From Mytilinidion resinicola (Eukaryota; Ascomycota; Dothideomycetes; Mytilinidiales; Mytilinidiaceae), in NCBI RefSeq assembly GCF_010093595.1, contig NW_022985469.1:194078-258077 (forward strand): DNA of 64,000 nt, written 5' to 3'. Both the position numbers and the translations under genes were made by a program. The stretch's first letter is position 1, and every line of letters begins with the position of its first letter. The notes under the pieces were generated by a model, which was not told the origin of the DNA, ran no database searches, and saw only the letters and a program-made list of their open reading frames with translations. Below, in pieces: positions 45,182-56,893 of the stretch.

Positions 45182-45540
45182 ATGGCTGAGACTGAACGCC
45201 ACACTTCCTACGGCCGCGGCGGCGCTGGGAATTTGCGTATGCTTGCTATACCCTTTGCTCATCATCCTTCTAGCCTTGCACAATTAACACATCCATCCCA
45301 GGCCGCCCCTCAGTCGTCGAAGCAGCAAAAGAGACCCTCGCCAGTATGCCTCCTGAACGTATGCCAATCTCAATCAACCCCCTTGTCATTCGTGCCCTGT
45401 CTCTTAACGCTTCCCCAGAACCTCGCCGCCGCAGCAGCGTCTGGTCCACGAACTCTGTAAAAGAACGGAAGGGGTCTATCTTGAGCATATTCAGACGTGG
45501 TAGCACGACCGAGATGCCAGAGAAAGTGATGGAGGACTAG
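45182..45540 (+). CDS. Small DUF3602 protein (GRGGAGN motif), 97 aa
   Basis: Two exons (45182-45236 and 45302-45540) join across a 65-bp intron to 97 residues. The short first exon ends in SYGRGGAGN, the signature of DUF3602 proteins such as yeast Par32. The rest is polar, with RRRSSVWSTNS and an S/R-rich tail that could be phosphorylated. Par32 acts in TOR-linked control of ammonium transporters; transferring that role to this short protein is only inference. The splice and motif are convincing. Confidence 0.82.
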
Positions 45541-45995
45541 GCATCCATTGTGATAGGGCTTTGCATTGATATCGAATGAGAGCTGCGTAATGTTCTGGTG
45601 GTGGTGGTGCTCGTATACCCTTGCTTTGAGTGGATCGATGGGAGGACCTTAGGAGGATGTTAGTAAGATGAAAAATTGAATTCGGGCTATCCACATGCTA
45701 GTATCTCTGATGAGGCGATTTGATTGAGTGTCGTGGGAAAATTATTACCTGGAGGCCCACGCCCGGTTTGATAATTGTACAAGTAGATACAAAATTAACC
45801 GTCTGACATTTTCAACCTTAACGCAGAGAGGCCGCCCATATGCTACAGAGGATAACCGACCAGATCGTGCGGATGAGGAATAAACCGAAAGGTGGGTTCG
45901 AAATAAATGAAGAGCTTGGAAACTTTATCGCACAGTTGCGTCGGGCTTCAATGGCTACTGCATCACTCAAGCCTCCATATGTAGGAGCATCCCGC
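45541..45995. other. intergenic between convergent genes
   Basis: This lies between the DUF3602 gene and the 3' end of the membrane protein gene. A 62-codon plus-strand frame at 45840-46028 (MLQRITDQIVRMRNK start) overlaps the end of the minus-strand gene. I see no homology and do not call it. Confidence 0.4.
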
Positions 45996-48246
45996 TCAAA
46001 CAAAATGGAACGGAGAAGCAGTCCTTAGACCAGGAGGTATGGAAGTAGACGGCTTGGCAATGGAGCCAATTTCGGCTTTCCAGAGAGAACTATCGAGGGA
46101 CGACACGGAATAGTCACGAAGGTGTTCCCTATGACTTTCAAGGCGACTTGGAAGGCGGAGTGAGTCTGTGAAAGAGTTCCACGAATCCAGTCCAATATCC
46201 TTAATAGAGTGCTTCTCGCGTTGCTGCTCTGCAAATCCGTGGTCGATATAGTTTGCGATACTCGCAAGACCGCTAACGAAGTCGAAGCCTTTGTCGCTGA
46301 GTGTGCCACCGTGGCGGTGCGCTGGATCACAGTAGAGGCCCTTGCGTGTTGTTGTTCCTGGGGTGGCAGTAAGGTATACGTCGGGTCGGCCAGGTGAGCT
46401 GGGAGACGAGTTCTTCTTTTCGAGATATGCTTGGAGCCTAGCGATACGCTTCATCTTGTCCGCGAGGCTTTTGAGATCATCGTGGTCGAGGTGGTTTTGT
46501 GTGGACTTCTTAAACGGACATCCTTTACGGCACGATACTAGACCGGGAACTAATTCTGCATCGTGCGTACACTGTCGGTGGCAGTCTGAGGGTCCACGAA
46601 GATGGACCTGGTCGCCATCCTCTTTGACCGCGAAGCCGCGACAGGGAGAAAACCCGTATTTATCGTCCTCTCTAGTAACTTGCACCCAGCACCATCTTGT
46701 CGTCAACGCATAGCTGTACTCGGATGGAACCAACGTGTAGGAAGTTTCCGTCATGATGAAGGGGCGCACGTAATTCTTGTTGTTGATGTATAACCCGATT
46801 CGCAATGGGAGGCCGTTGAGGATGGCATCAAGCTCTTTCTTCTCCTCTTCCGATGATACTCTGTTTCTTAGTATGCGCCCAAGATCCATGAAGAGAAGGG
46901 AGATGATGTCAATCGGGGTAAAGCTGTGCTCCCACTCGAACTCCAATGCGTATCTCAGTATGTTGTATATGTCGTTAGAAGCAAGAAACTTCCAGAACTT
47001 TTCCTCCAGCTTGAATTCTGTACTAGAGGATGCACAAACGAGCTCAGCGAAGGTGATTGATTCGGAGGCATCGTTTTTGACGAGGGCGAACTCGGTCTGC
47101 TCGGTTCTTGGGTCGTCGAAAGAAGGATTCCAAGCCCACAGCCCAACACGAATTAGTGCGAGTGCTGCTTGCGCGCCTATCCATAGGAAAGCTCTCGTGC
47201 TTGAAGCCTCCTTGAGAACTGCATACTGGCAAATATATGCGACAGCGCAGAAGGCCGATAGGATTATTGCTGGCACCGGCATAAAGCCAGGATCCACCAG
47301 TGCAGTGCTGCCGCGGAAGTGAAGCACATCTCCTCCGTTGACGCGGGATTGGAGGAATCGTAGCCGGGTTGCAATGTCGTCCATACCAGTAAAGAGGGCT
47401 TTGTACTTGGCGGCGCTGATATGTCTGGCCGGCCGATTCGTCTGGTGATCGTGAAGAAGTGGTATGGCTAGCATCAGGAGTAGGCTCGCGTGCAGGCCGG
47501 GAACCGCAACGGTTGTCACCCAGCTTCGCTCGGTGCTAACTATCAGTAGAAGCCATGCTGTTGCTCCCGAGCAAACCAAGGCAAGCATGGCGATGACAAG
47601 TGGATGTCGTATGAAGGCCCGTTCCCGTCTGGCGTTTCCGAGATTGACGGCGGTGATGCCATGGAGTCCACCTGGCCAGTCGCTTCCGACAACCACAATG
47701 GGATTTCGTTCCTTTTGGAGGTATTGCTTCGATTTCTTGATGTGATAGTACTTATTCCAGAGGGATACTTCGACCACGTCGCATTCGACCAGGTCAATTG
47801 GGGCAGTTTCATCGAGAAGGAAACCGAATCTTCCTCGTAATGAGTCTACCGTGAAACCAGCTGTGACACCTGTTCCTCGTCAGTGACACGTTGTTAAAGT
47901 ATTGTATGTATGATCCACCAGGAAGAACTGTGTCCATCTCTAGAAGATGATATGAGGCGAGTCGTGCGTGACCGTCATTGCCAAACTTAACACTCGGTTG
48001 AAGGATACGGAGCAGGACTGCAATCTGGACGTGATGGAACTTACATTTCTCCAAACCCATAGCAACCTTGACAGTGCTCTTGACGAGCCCAAGTAATCCC
48101 AAAATGGAAAGTGACGAAGCAGCAACGGAAGCATATCCGTACTGGGCCGCAAGCAGGTTTCTCTCAACGCCGTCGGTGCAAAACAAGCCAGCGAGGGCGG
48201 CAAAGTCTTGACTGCCAGTGGCAATTGACTGAGCAGTGGAACCCAT
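45996..48246 (-). CDS. Fungal multi-span membrane protein, 691 aa
   Basis: Two exons, 48045-48246 and 45996-47869, join in phase across a 175-bp intron (donor GTAAGT, acceptor AACAG). The first exon, with AGLFCTDGVERNLLAAQYGY and a Leu-rich span, matches a family I recall only as uncharacterised filamentous-fungal proteins. The second has further spans near LVIAMLALVCSGATAWLLLI, LHASLLLMLAIPLL and PAIILSAFCAVAYICQYAVL, then a large soluble C-terminal half. That half has a Cys/His-rich segment (DCHRQCTHDAELVPG, then CRKGCPFKK) that could bind metal. No transporter motif is seen. The long intron happens to be open in frame, so the splice is inferred from phase and consensus sites. Confidence 0.8.
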
Positions 48247-49242
48247 GACAGGTAGAGAATGGCTTGAAGCAAAGTGGCAATGGAGAAGGAGTGAAGCTTT
48301 GACTACATTGGAGATGGGTATATGGGATTATAAGATATGCACCAAGGGAGGCATTGCTAGGACTCTCAACGGCACGGCGGAGCATCCATCCTACTTCAAG
48401 TGGGTGCTTTTCCATCTGGTGATAAGCCGATGGCGCGTGGCCAATGGGAGGCCATCAAGAAGGCGAGAAGATTAACGACAAGGCAGACCAAAGTGCTGGA
48501 AATTGTCCTCGTGGCACCCACACTGAGCGAAGGCTGCGGAGCGATCTTGTTCGAGAAGACGTGGCTGAGGCACAGCACCTAAACATGACGCTGAGACAGA
48601 CAAGAGGGACGCTGATTGGGACAAGAAAGCTGAAACACTTGATAAGGGAGTGTAAGAAGGGGCAGGAGACGGGACGTGGGGTCCTCAGACACGCAGGAGG
48701 CCTTTGAGGAGGTCCATGCCGTGCATGCCGAGTATTGCGTCTGAGCTTCTAGAAGGCAGTGCCCCTGATAGCGAATGGACGCGGCGCTGTCGAGCTGGAA
48801 TTTGGGGCGCCTGGGCGCCAATTGCATTCTGTTCACACCATGGTCAGTGACGCAGGAGTCGTCGAAGGCTTCTCCGGCAGCAACCAGCTGGCACAGAGAG
48901 CAAGCCCACCCTCGGCCATCTTCAGAAGCGTGGGACGTCGCAAGTGGAGAGCAAACATGTGGAAGAAGCGGAGAGGAGGCTAAGGACGGGCGGGAGAAGG
49001 ATGACCATCGTCCCGCCCCGAGAGCTTGGCGACGGAGAGCACGGACGAACTGCGGGGCGCGGTTCAGGCAGCACTCCAGCTCCATCGTCTCCAGCTGCGT
49101 CTTACCTCCACCTCCGAACCTCTCTTCTTCATCCATCACGCTCGTGGAGCAGATTCTCCCAGGGCTGTCATCTCTCCTTCCTGTTTCCACTCCCATCTCC
49201 GCCTCTCCGAAGAATCGCATCATCCCGTGTCTTACTGTCGGC
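48247..49242. other. Divergent promoter and CT-rich leader
   Basis: This gap separates the membrane protein from the zinc-finger gene. The downstream frame is open from ATG 48775, but 48775-49242 translates to low-quality sequence, and 49080-49240 is a CT-rich leader-like tract. I place the start at 49243. Confidence 0.5.
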
Positions 49243-51417
49243 ATGTCCTCTGCGGAGAGCATGGCGTCCGCCTGCAAGGCTGATACAGTGGCTGCAGCTC
49301 CCAGCCCCAACCTCCTCCACCAACACGCCCCGCTCGGCTCTGCCGCTCCAGAATCTCCTTTATCTTTGCCAGAAGCACGGATCGTGGCCAGGACAAGCGC
49401 CATGGACGCGGGTCAATCCCAAACCACTTCCTTCTCCACCGAGCAGGACGGAGACCTCCACACTCAGCCACTGGCTCCGAGCAACCAGGCCTTCAGTCTG
49501 GAGAACAGCTCGAGGCTGATACAGGAGGCACACCTGTCATATGTAGACTCCCACAAGAGAGACGCTGAAGAGTTGGATCGCGTCGTCCGGAGAGCACACG
49601 TATTGCGACAAAACAAGGGGGGCTGCAGAAAGTGGGAGGACAGTAAGCTGCAAGAGGAGGCCACAGAGGAGCTCGTGGAAGATGAACTGAGCAAGTACGT
49701 GGGCAAAGAAGCCGAAGCTAGGTGGCGTTGCAAGATGCCGGAATGCACCAAATTATTCAAAGCCCAGAATTTCTGGAGGAAGCACGTCCAGACTAGACAC
49801 CCGCACTGGCGCGAGAGTCTTCAGGCTGAAGCGCTCTCCGAAAAGCCAGAGACGCTCGTCGTCGAGTCAACACCTCCGCCACAATATGACGAGGCTGACA
49901 TCGCAAATGAACGTTCCTCGCAGGGCCGAGCCTCGACGTCATTCTTGTCCCTCCCGCCATCCATCCGGATACGGATCTACAGCTACGTCTTGACCGATGC
50001 AGACTCAAAATCTACCCTTGTTGGCATAAAGCGGCAACTTCAGCTGCCCTGCTACAAGCTGACTCGTCCTCTCGATCCAACGCTCACTTACAGCCTAGCC
50101 CCTCAACCGAAGTCATCCTTTACGACTTCTATCCTCCGTACTAACAAGCAGATTTATGCCGAGGCTCTTGCCATCCTCTACTTCGACAAGATCTTCTGCC
50201 TGCACGACGTTGAAGGCTTACTTCTGCTGTTCCTTGAGCAGCTTTCCGAACGATCCCGCAGCTGCATTCGAACCATTCGTCTACCAGCTGTGCCACTAGA
50301 GTCTGCGGCGTTGAACAAGCGCAAGGCACGAGCGTTCCACTGGGCGATAACATGTGCCCAGATAGCCAAGCTCAATGACACACTTCAAGCATTGGAAATC
50401 TCCGGCCAAGAAATCTTGGACCCAGGAGCGTCGAAACAGCTGTTACACCCTCTCTGCAAGGTCAAGGCAACAAAGCGGTTGGTCCACTCAGATGGTGTTT
50501 CGCCTGAAGCTGCCAAGGATGAAGACCTACTGTTCAACGACATGTTGCAAGATGCAGCAGCCTTTCTCAAATCCAATGCAAAGGTCCGCGAGGAAAGGAC
50601 GAAAGCTGAAGCCAAAGAGAGGGCTGACAGAATTGCTCGAGAAAAAGAAGAGCTGGAGCTCAGGCGAGCTGCGTGGGCCGCACAGCTTGCGCGGAAAGAG
50701 AAGGCTGAACAATTGATGAATGAAAAGCGCATTGCTGAACTCAAGGAACGACTAGAGAGGGAAGAGCGTGAGGTGACGGCACTGAAAGAAAAGGCAGCTG
50801 CCGAAATATACGAAGGCAATTCCTCGATAGTGCCACACGGGACGGATTGGCCTGAGGAACGCGAAATGAGAAACGAACAGCTTGCGGCACGGCTTAAAAC
50901 ACAGATGGATAAGCTGGATGCTGAGTCGTCTGGAGAAATCAATGCGATTGCTTCCAGAATTCACGAACTCGAGCGCCCAAGTATGTCGCAATGGATGGAC
51001 TGGCCGAAGGCAGCTACTGGTGATATCGACCAAGACCTTACGAAGGTGAAGGGCCTTGACCAATTCACAAAGGAGCTAGCTGCACTCGAGGAGCTAGAGG
51101 GAGAGGAGTACGAAATTGTCCGTCGCTCTTCAGATTTGGCAATCGATGATGATGATGCCCTTGCAGATTGGGACGTGGTGAGTGTACAGGGCGGATCATC
51201 TCCTACGAAAGAGGATGGCCATGACCGCGATGACGAATGGGAAGACGCGGCTTCGACGCTTGTTGGCAACGATCGCGACGACGCAGACGAAAGCACGACA
51301 AGAAGGTACAGCTTCACGAGGGAGTGGAGTAGGAACATCTTGGGCGTTCCTCTGGGGTATTCCATCCGATATAGCTCGGAAGTCAGGCCATGCTCTTGTT
51401 CTACTGAGAAGGAGTAA
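49243..51417 (+). CDS. C2H2 zinc-finger, F-box-like and coiled-coil protein
   Basis: A single exon of 724 residues from ATG 49243; ATG 49402 is an alternative start. After a polar leader, a helical region leads to a C2H2 finger in CKMPECTKLFKAQNFWRKH, resembling the finger near the C-terminus of Ars2/SERRATE-type RNA-processing proteins. A fungal F-box/2EXR-like block follows: SFLSLPPSIRIRIYSYVL, then TNKQIYAEALAILYF. A long Glu/Arg/Lys coiled coil (KAEAKERADRIAREKEELEL onward) and an acidic C-terminus complete it. The combination suggests an adaptor, but function is not known. Family hints are moderate; the gene is well supported by frame length and domains. Confidence 0.78.
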   Translation: MSSAESMASACKADTVAAAPSPNLLHQHAPLGSAAPESPLSLPEARIVARTSAMDAGQSQTTSFSTEQDGDLHTQPLAPSNQAFSLENSSRLIQEAHLSYVDSHKRDAEELDRVVRRAHVLRQNKGGCRKWEDSKLQEEATEELVEDELSKYVGKEAEARWRCKMPECTKLFKAQNFWRKHVQTRHPHWRESLQAEALSEKPETLVVESTPPPQYDEADIANERSSQGRASTSFLSLPPSIRIRIYSYVLTDADSKSTLVGIKRQLQLPCYKLTRPLDPTLTYSLAPQPKSSFTTSILRTNKQIYAEALAILYFDKIFCLHDVEGLLLLFLEQLSERSRSCIRTIRLPAVPLESAALNKRKARAFHWAITCAQIAKLNDTLQALEISGQEILDPGASKQLLHPLCKVKATKRLVHSDGVSPEAAKDEDLLFNDMLQDAAAFLKSNAKVREERTKAEAKERADRIAREKEELELRRAAWAAQLARKEKAEQLMNEKRIAELKERLEREEREVTALKEKAAAEIYEGNSSIVPHGTDWPEEREMRNEQLAARLKTQMDKLDAESSGEINAIASRIHELERPSMSQWMDWPKAATGDIDQDLTKVKGLDQFTKELAALEELEGEEYEIVRRSSDLAIDDDDALADWDVVSVQGGSSPTKEDGHDRDDEWEDAASTLVGNDRDDADESTTRRYSFTREWSRNILGVPLGYSIRYSSEVRPCSCSTEKE

Positions 51418-51939
51418 GATAAGCTGCGGTCGTATGCGACACTGGCAGTTTTCCTATCATAAACTCGCCCGTCGATAGCAGTTAGGGTGAGATGAAGCAA
51501 GTCGAGTCGAGCACAATGTCCTTTTAGACCATCATTGAAGCTATTCCCGAGGCGCCTAACCCTTGACTAGAGTCAGTATAACGGCGTCTTTTGAGCTGTG
51601 AGGTCCGTTCAATGCAATGGCAGACTCTTTGCTGTATCTCAGGACTCTTTAACTCCTCCTTTCACCTCGCTAACTTCTTGATGGTTCGTTGAGTCATCGT
51701 CTTTCACAGAAGAAGATCCATGCCGAGCAGATTGAGATCGAGATCCAGGCTGCGCTATTCGCAATCGTGAAAATGAATAAACCCTTAGGGCCCCTCATCT
51801 CCTCTATTAGCCCCCTTAGGTTAGCATCACGACGGAGTTCCCGCTAGACTCGCGATATCAGTCCTCCCTAAGACCATTTCTTCCACTCCCAAGCCACAAG
51901 ACATGCATTTACACTAACAGATTTACTCAAAAGGCTACC

Positions 51940-52823
51940 ATGGCCTGTTGTCAGCTTCTTTTCTTGTTCATCCTGACAACGTCTGTCGTTTCCTCAGCAT
52001 CTACGTCCTGTCTCAGCCATATTCCCGGCGATAGTGTAACGTTTTGCAGTCATAATTGCGCAATACCTTAATACGACCATAGCCCGCTCACATCACCACC
52101 GCTCACCCGCCAACGACTGCTACGGGCTCGGTGATGGCTTTACATACACAGTAGGGGGGCAAAGCGTTCTTGATCACAGTTGGCGCGGTTAAGTCCTTCA
52201 ACAACCCCGGCGGCCCTAACTTTGAAGCCTCGTTCATCGACTGCATAATGAGATGCGCGACAACGACTGACTGCGCAGACGTCTCCTACACCAGTGGTCT
52301 CACTTGCTCCCTCAAGCAAGGCTACGTCGGAGGAACGCTTCAATCCGAAGCCGGGACTTGCGACGCCATGGTCCAAGCAGCGTCATTCTCTTCGACAAAT
52401 ACCCTCCCCATGAGCCACATTCGGCAACGGCACCGGCCAAACCGCGTCCATCTCCCGACTCATCAGCGCTGCCAACGACGGCCAGTACGCGCTCAACGTC
52501 TACCGTCCCCCCGGGAACACCTTCGTGCAGGCGCTCGCGCAGTCCATCTCCGTATGCCCCGGGACAACGTACTAGCTGACGAACGGGGCGAAGCGCGGCA
52601 GCTTCGCCGCCTGGTCGGTCTGCATCAATGTCTTTTTCCAGGCTGGGCCGGATGGAGCGCAGAAGATCTGGTGTTGTTTGGCGGTTGATACGGCGGGGAT
52701 GATCTATACGGCGTTGAGGGTTACGTTCCGGCGGATGGGAAGGATTCGGTGGGGTTGCTGAGTTTGACGACGACGTATTCGGGGACGGCGGGGGCGAAGG
52801 ACGGTTATGCTGATAGTGTTTAG
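51940..52823 (+). pseudogene. Decayed secreted PAN/Apple-like and carbohydrate-binding-like gene
   Basis: ATG 51940 opens a clear signal peptide (MACCQLLFLFILTTSVVSS) and then stops after about 45 codons. Further frames downstream carry a PAN/Apple-like Cys pattern (FIDCIMRCATTTDCADVSY, then LTCSLKQGYVGG). After another shift comes a beta-sandwich-like part (LISAANDGQYALNVY to SISVCPGTTY) ending in a TAG, with the same frame continuing as LTNGAKRGSFAAW. The tail reads KDSVGLLSLTTTYSG. At least two stops and several shifts break it. Such proteins are secreted by fungi and often bind carbohydrate. I do not see an intact gene by any splicing. Confidence 0.62.
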
Positions 52824-53635
52824 ATGACGCTGGTGAATTGGGAATTAGAGTAGGGGGTTGGTGTAGATGGGAGAGGCGTCGATAGGAATGGTGGGATGAT
52901 GTATATTACATTACTATACTAACATGATGCTCCTGCACAGATCAGGGTAGTTTACGGCACATGGAGGATCCCTTAGATTTCGAAGACATGTACAAAGGTA
53001 GTACTTCAATATACATCATATCCAATCACTCTTTTCCAACTTCCACGTTTCTCCGCAGGCGATAGGAGTTTTGGAAAACCGGATATTTTGACTACAACAG
53101 GTAAGTCTGCCGAGACGCGGAGATGCAAGTTTGCCGATTGATCCTGGTGAGTGAATTGATACAGCAGATCGCATGAACGAACCGCTAACACAGCCGTGAA
53201 ATCATAAGCACCTCAACGTCGCAAAAATAATGAAGAAGTGGCAGTATCGAGGTTGCTGTATATTCATGGTGGCGCTCCGATATAGGCAAGCCGAGATTTG
53301 CTTTGCTCGCTTATCGATAAGGATTTTCGGCGGCAACTATGACGATGCATTCACCACGTTTTTGATTCGTCAACCACGCCCTCACCACCGCTGGTGATTC
53401 GGCGAGCGTCCACTCCACAGTGTGCCGCTACGTTGCGTGACAGCAGGGTAGAGTTTTCGACGGCGGCGGGCATTCAATGGAGCTATAAAAGTTCCTACCT
53501 TGCGCGCTTACCAGAGTTGACTCACAGAACGAACCTTGGAACCAAAACTCAGCAACCACCACCACCACCACACAGACATACTTACAGGACGTCCGCCCTC
53601 AATTTGACTCCTAAACCCTCTACCTTTTAGAGAAG
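52824..53635. other. intergenic with a TATA box at 53484-53490
   Basis: No gene is seen. TATAAAA at 53484-53490 lies about 150 bp before ATG 53636, and an ACC-repeat tract (53557-53574) sits in the presumed leader of the phosphatase-family gene. Confidence 0.5.
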
Positions 53636-54639
53636 ATGCCTCCCCAACACCTAACCCTAATCCGCCACGCTCAGGGCTTCCATAACCTCTGTGAAGCCAA
53701 CCACCAGCTCCGCGACCCGCGCCTCACCGAGCTCGGGGAGCAGCAATGCCGCGAACTCTCTTCCAAAATCCCAAACCTCGCCTCCTTCGACCTGATCGTC
53801 GCCTCGCCGATTAAACGCACCATATACACGGCCCTCTACACCTTCGCGACCCTCCTCAAGCAGCGCCCGGACCTGCGCATCATCGCGCTCCCGGACCTGC
53901 AGGAAACCAGCGCGCTGCCCTGCGACACGGGCTCCGACATCCCGGACCTAATCGAGGAGTTCAAGCACCACCCCGTCGACTTCTCGCTGCTCTCCGACGG
54001 CTGGAACGAGAAGACCACCGCGCCGTTCGCGCCGGTGCCGAGCTTGATACTCGCGCGGGCGAAGCGGGCGCGTGAGTGGCTGCGCACACGCGAGGAGAAG
54101 GAGATCGCGGTCGTGACGCACGGGGGCTTCCTGCACTTCTTCACGGGGGACTGGACGGACCACTCGATATTCACCGGTAGGAGGCGTGTTTCGTTGACCG
54201 GGATGGGGATGGATGGCGCGGCGGTGGTGGTGGAGGCGGAGGAGTGGGTGTACGATGAGGCGCGGGACGGGGTGCCCATTACAGGCAATGTTTCCCTTAT
54301 AAGGTTGCGGAGGTCGGGAGTGATGGCATGCTAACGCTGGACGCAGGGACGGGATGGGCGAACTGCGAGTACCGCGTTTATTCGCTCGATAACTCGACGG
54401 CGGCGAAGACGGCGGATGCGGCGTTGGTGGAGACGGGGGAGTCGAGGTTGAGAAGGAAGGGGCATGAAATTCCGCTTACGGAGGCGGAGCAGAGGAATCT
54501 AGCGGATGCGGCGACGAGTGCTTGGGTCGCGAACGGGTTTTTGAAGACGACATTACCAACGAATGGCACGACTGATGGTGGGGAGTTGGAGAGGGTGGTC
54601 AGTCAAGAGGGAGCGAAGCAGGTGTCTGCTCAGGCGTAG
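53636..54639 (+). CDS. Histidine phosphatase (phosphoglycerate mutase) family protein
   Basis: Two exons (53636-54176 and 54347-54639) join across a 170-bp intron with a CTAAC branch to 277 residues. The catalytic site is recognisable: LIRHAQGFHN (Arg10, His11; the family usually has RHG), the SPIKRT loop with Arg61, Glu90 in LQET and the second His162 in VVTHGGFLHF. This is the compact branch of the family found in fungi as PGM-like phosphatases rather than glycolytic mutase. The substrate is not known. The intron is longer than most here but restores the family's TGWANCEYRVY segment right after the join. Confidence 0.88.
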
Positions 54640-55197
54640 GTGGATATCGTTGCGGTGGAGTTTTGCGTAGGTATTCAGGTTTGGGGCGAGGCTGATGTGA
54701 ACTGACTCTTGGAAGACGCCGCCGTCGATGCCGATGGCGATTCGGAGGGCTCTTTGCCAGGCTGAGATTCTGGTAAGAAGGGACAGTGTCGCGGAGTAGA
54801 TTTAGGAGGGTATGAGATAGGATGGGATGGAGAGTAGGTGGTGGGTACATATCTGGCTATCTTGCATTAGACTTGATTTAGGAGTGGTGGGTAGGAGTAG
54901 AGGTAGTCGTGGTAATGGTAGGTGATGGGAAGGTTAGTAGGTGTAGTAGTGGAGCATTTTTATAGATCGATGAATATTTCAATCAACACATCTATTTCTT
55001 CATGAGACGGATGTGGATTTTGATTAAGATAGAGGCATGCTGGAATATACGCTCTCCCGCGGTATATCACAGACACGCTAGCGACTGCCTTCCAACTCGG
55101 CGTCCTCCGCAATATGCACCATCCATTCGTCTCAACAAATATCAACCGTATACACAATTAATTATTACTACTACCACTCCTGTAATTCTAATTCACC
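54640..55197. other. intergenic, no gene seen
   Basis: Short frames only. It holds the 3' untranslated region of the phosphatase-family gene and the A+T-rich promoter of the RGG protein. Confidence 0.45.
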
Positions 55198-56893
55198 ATG
55201 CAATCCTCCCGCTGGGCCAAGGACCCTGCCGCCCCAGCCTCCCCCCCGCCAGCTTCCTCCTCCACAGAACCAGCTCCGCAACCTGCGCCTGAGCCAGCTG
55301 TTCATGAGGAACCGCAAGCTCCAGCACAGGAACCAGAAGCTGCACCAGCCCCAGCGCAAACAGCAATACCACAATTCGAAGAGCCGATACCGGTTGAGAG
55401 TTCCTCTTTCTCCGTGCGTATACCCTTCCCCTGCCCCAAAGCAAACGTTGCTCCCTCATCATACCTCATATACTTACCTCCTCTCCTACCTATAGACAGA
55501 CATGTACGCCGACTTCAACCCCGAAGACGAGTTCGCGCAAACCCGACCCCCAGATGACCTCTTCGACGACGACTTCACGCCCATGCCGGAGCCTGTTGTC
55601 GAGCCGAGTCCTGTTGTTGAAGCTAGCCCCGTTGTTTCAGCACCTAACCCACCACCTAATGCGCCCCACGGACCGCGAGACCAAGGCCAGAGGGGAAGGG
55701 GAAGGGGAAGGGGAAGGGGGAATAGGGGACATGGGAGGGGTGGCAGAGGAGAGCATCAGGGAGGAAGGGAGCATCAGACACAGGGCGGTGGGGGAAGTAT
55801 GCAGGCTTCAGCTCACGCTCCTGCGGCTCACGCGCCTCCCGTAGAGAAGGAGGAACTGGAGAAGCCTGTGGTGGCGAAGAAGGTTGCGAATGGAGAGGCA
55901 GAAGCGGAAGGTGAGGGCGATGGCGCCAAAGCGGCTTTGCATCAAACGCCTGCGAGGGAGGGCGCGGTGAGAGGGGACAGGAGTGGGACGGGGGGTGTGA
56001 AAAGGGTATGTCGCCACATTTCCTCCTATACTCCAACCTCCAGGTCCCATATACCAGTATACACAGCTCTCCCGTCCACATTGCTAACTTAAGTTGCACA
56101 GACCAAACTCACCGAAGCCGAACTCTCCGCCCGCCTCGCCTCCATCTCCCTCAAAAACTCCCTCCGCACCGCCGCCCACGCCCGCGCCGAAGCCGACCTC
56201 GCGTCGTTCGAAGCCCGCGAGGCGCAAGCCGCCCACCACAATGCCGAGAAGCGCAAGCAACTGCAGCAGAGGCAGAAGGCCGATCGCCAAAACCGCGCGC
56301 AGATGATGGGTGAGCGCGAGCGGAACGCGCAGCGGAAACTACAAGCGATGGGTGGCCGGGAGTGGGATCTGGAGAAGGAGGAGGGGTTTGGGGGCACGGG
56401 AGAGGAGAAGAGGGGTGCCGCGAGGAGGGGCGCGTTTGGGGGCGTTGTGGGGGGTGTGCCTGCTGCGAGGGAGGAGGGTGCTGGGGAGGAGGAGGCGCCG
56501 AGTACGCCGAGTCATAGGGGCGGTGAGCGAGGAGGTCGAGGCAGAGGACGAGGACGGGGCGGACGGGGTGGAAGGGGTGACGCCGCGAACTCTACGCCCC
56601 ATGCCGCGCATACTCCCAAGGCCCAGAAACCTCCCGGTGCAGAGGACTTCCCGGATCTACCAGTCAAAGAAAAGAAGGCAGAGGATCAGGCGGAGGATAA
56701 GCCGAAGATTCTAGATTTCCCGATCAAAGGGAAAGCGACGAAGCTTGATACGAGTGTTGTGGCAGAGACGAAGGAGAGCAAGGAGACGGTGGCGAGTCCG
56801 AGGCCGGGACAGCTGAAGCAACAGGAGAGTTTTGGATTGCCGAGTCCAGCTGCGGGGAGGAGTTGGGCGGATCAAGTTGAGGGTGCTTCATAG
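55198..56893 (+). CDS. RGG-rich protein, putative RNA binding, three exons
   Basis: Three exons (55198-55413, 55496-56005 and 56102-56893) join in phase to 505 residues; the second intron has a GCTAAC branch. The protein starts MQSSRWAKD and is Pro/Ala-rich. It then carries a block of RGRGRG repeats (about residue 130) and a helical KLTEAELSARLASISLKN region with many Ala, Glu and Gln. A second GRGRGRGGRGG block follows, and it ends GRSWADQVEGAS. RGG boxes bind RNA and proteins, so a role in mRNA handling or ribosome association is likely but not proven. The W-A-K/W-A-D motifs at the ends recall ribosome-associated Stm1/SERBP1-type proteins only loosely. Strong gene model, weak functional call. 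Confidence 0.82.

Noticed and set aside
48775..49242. In-frame N-terminal extension of the zinc-finger gene
   Set aside because: It ends in a CT-rich leader-like tract and translates to sequence without domain character, so I started the gene at 49243.
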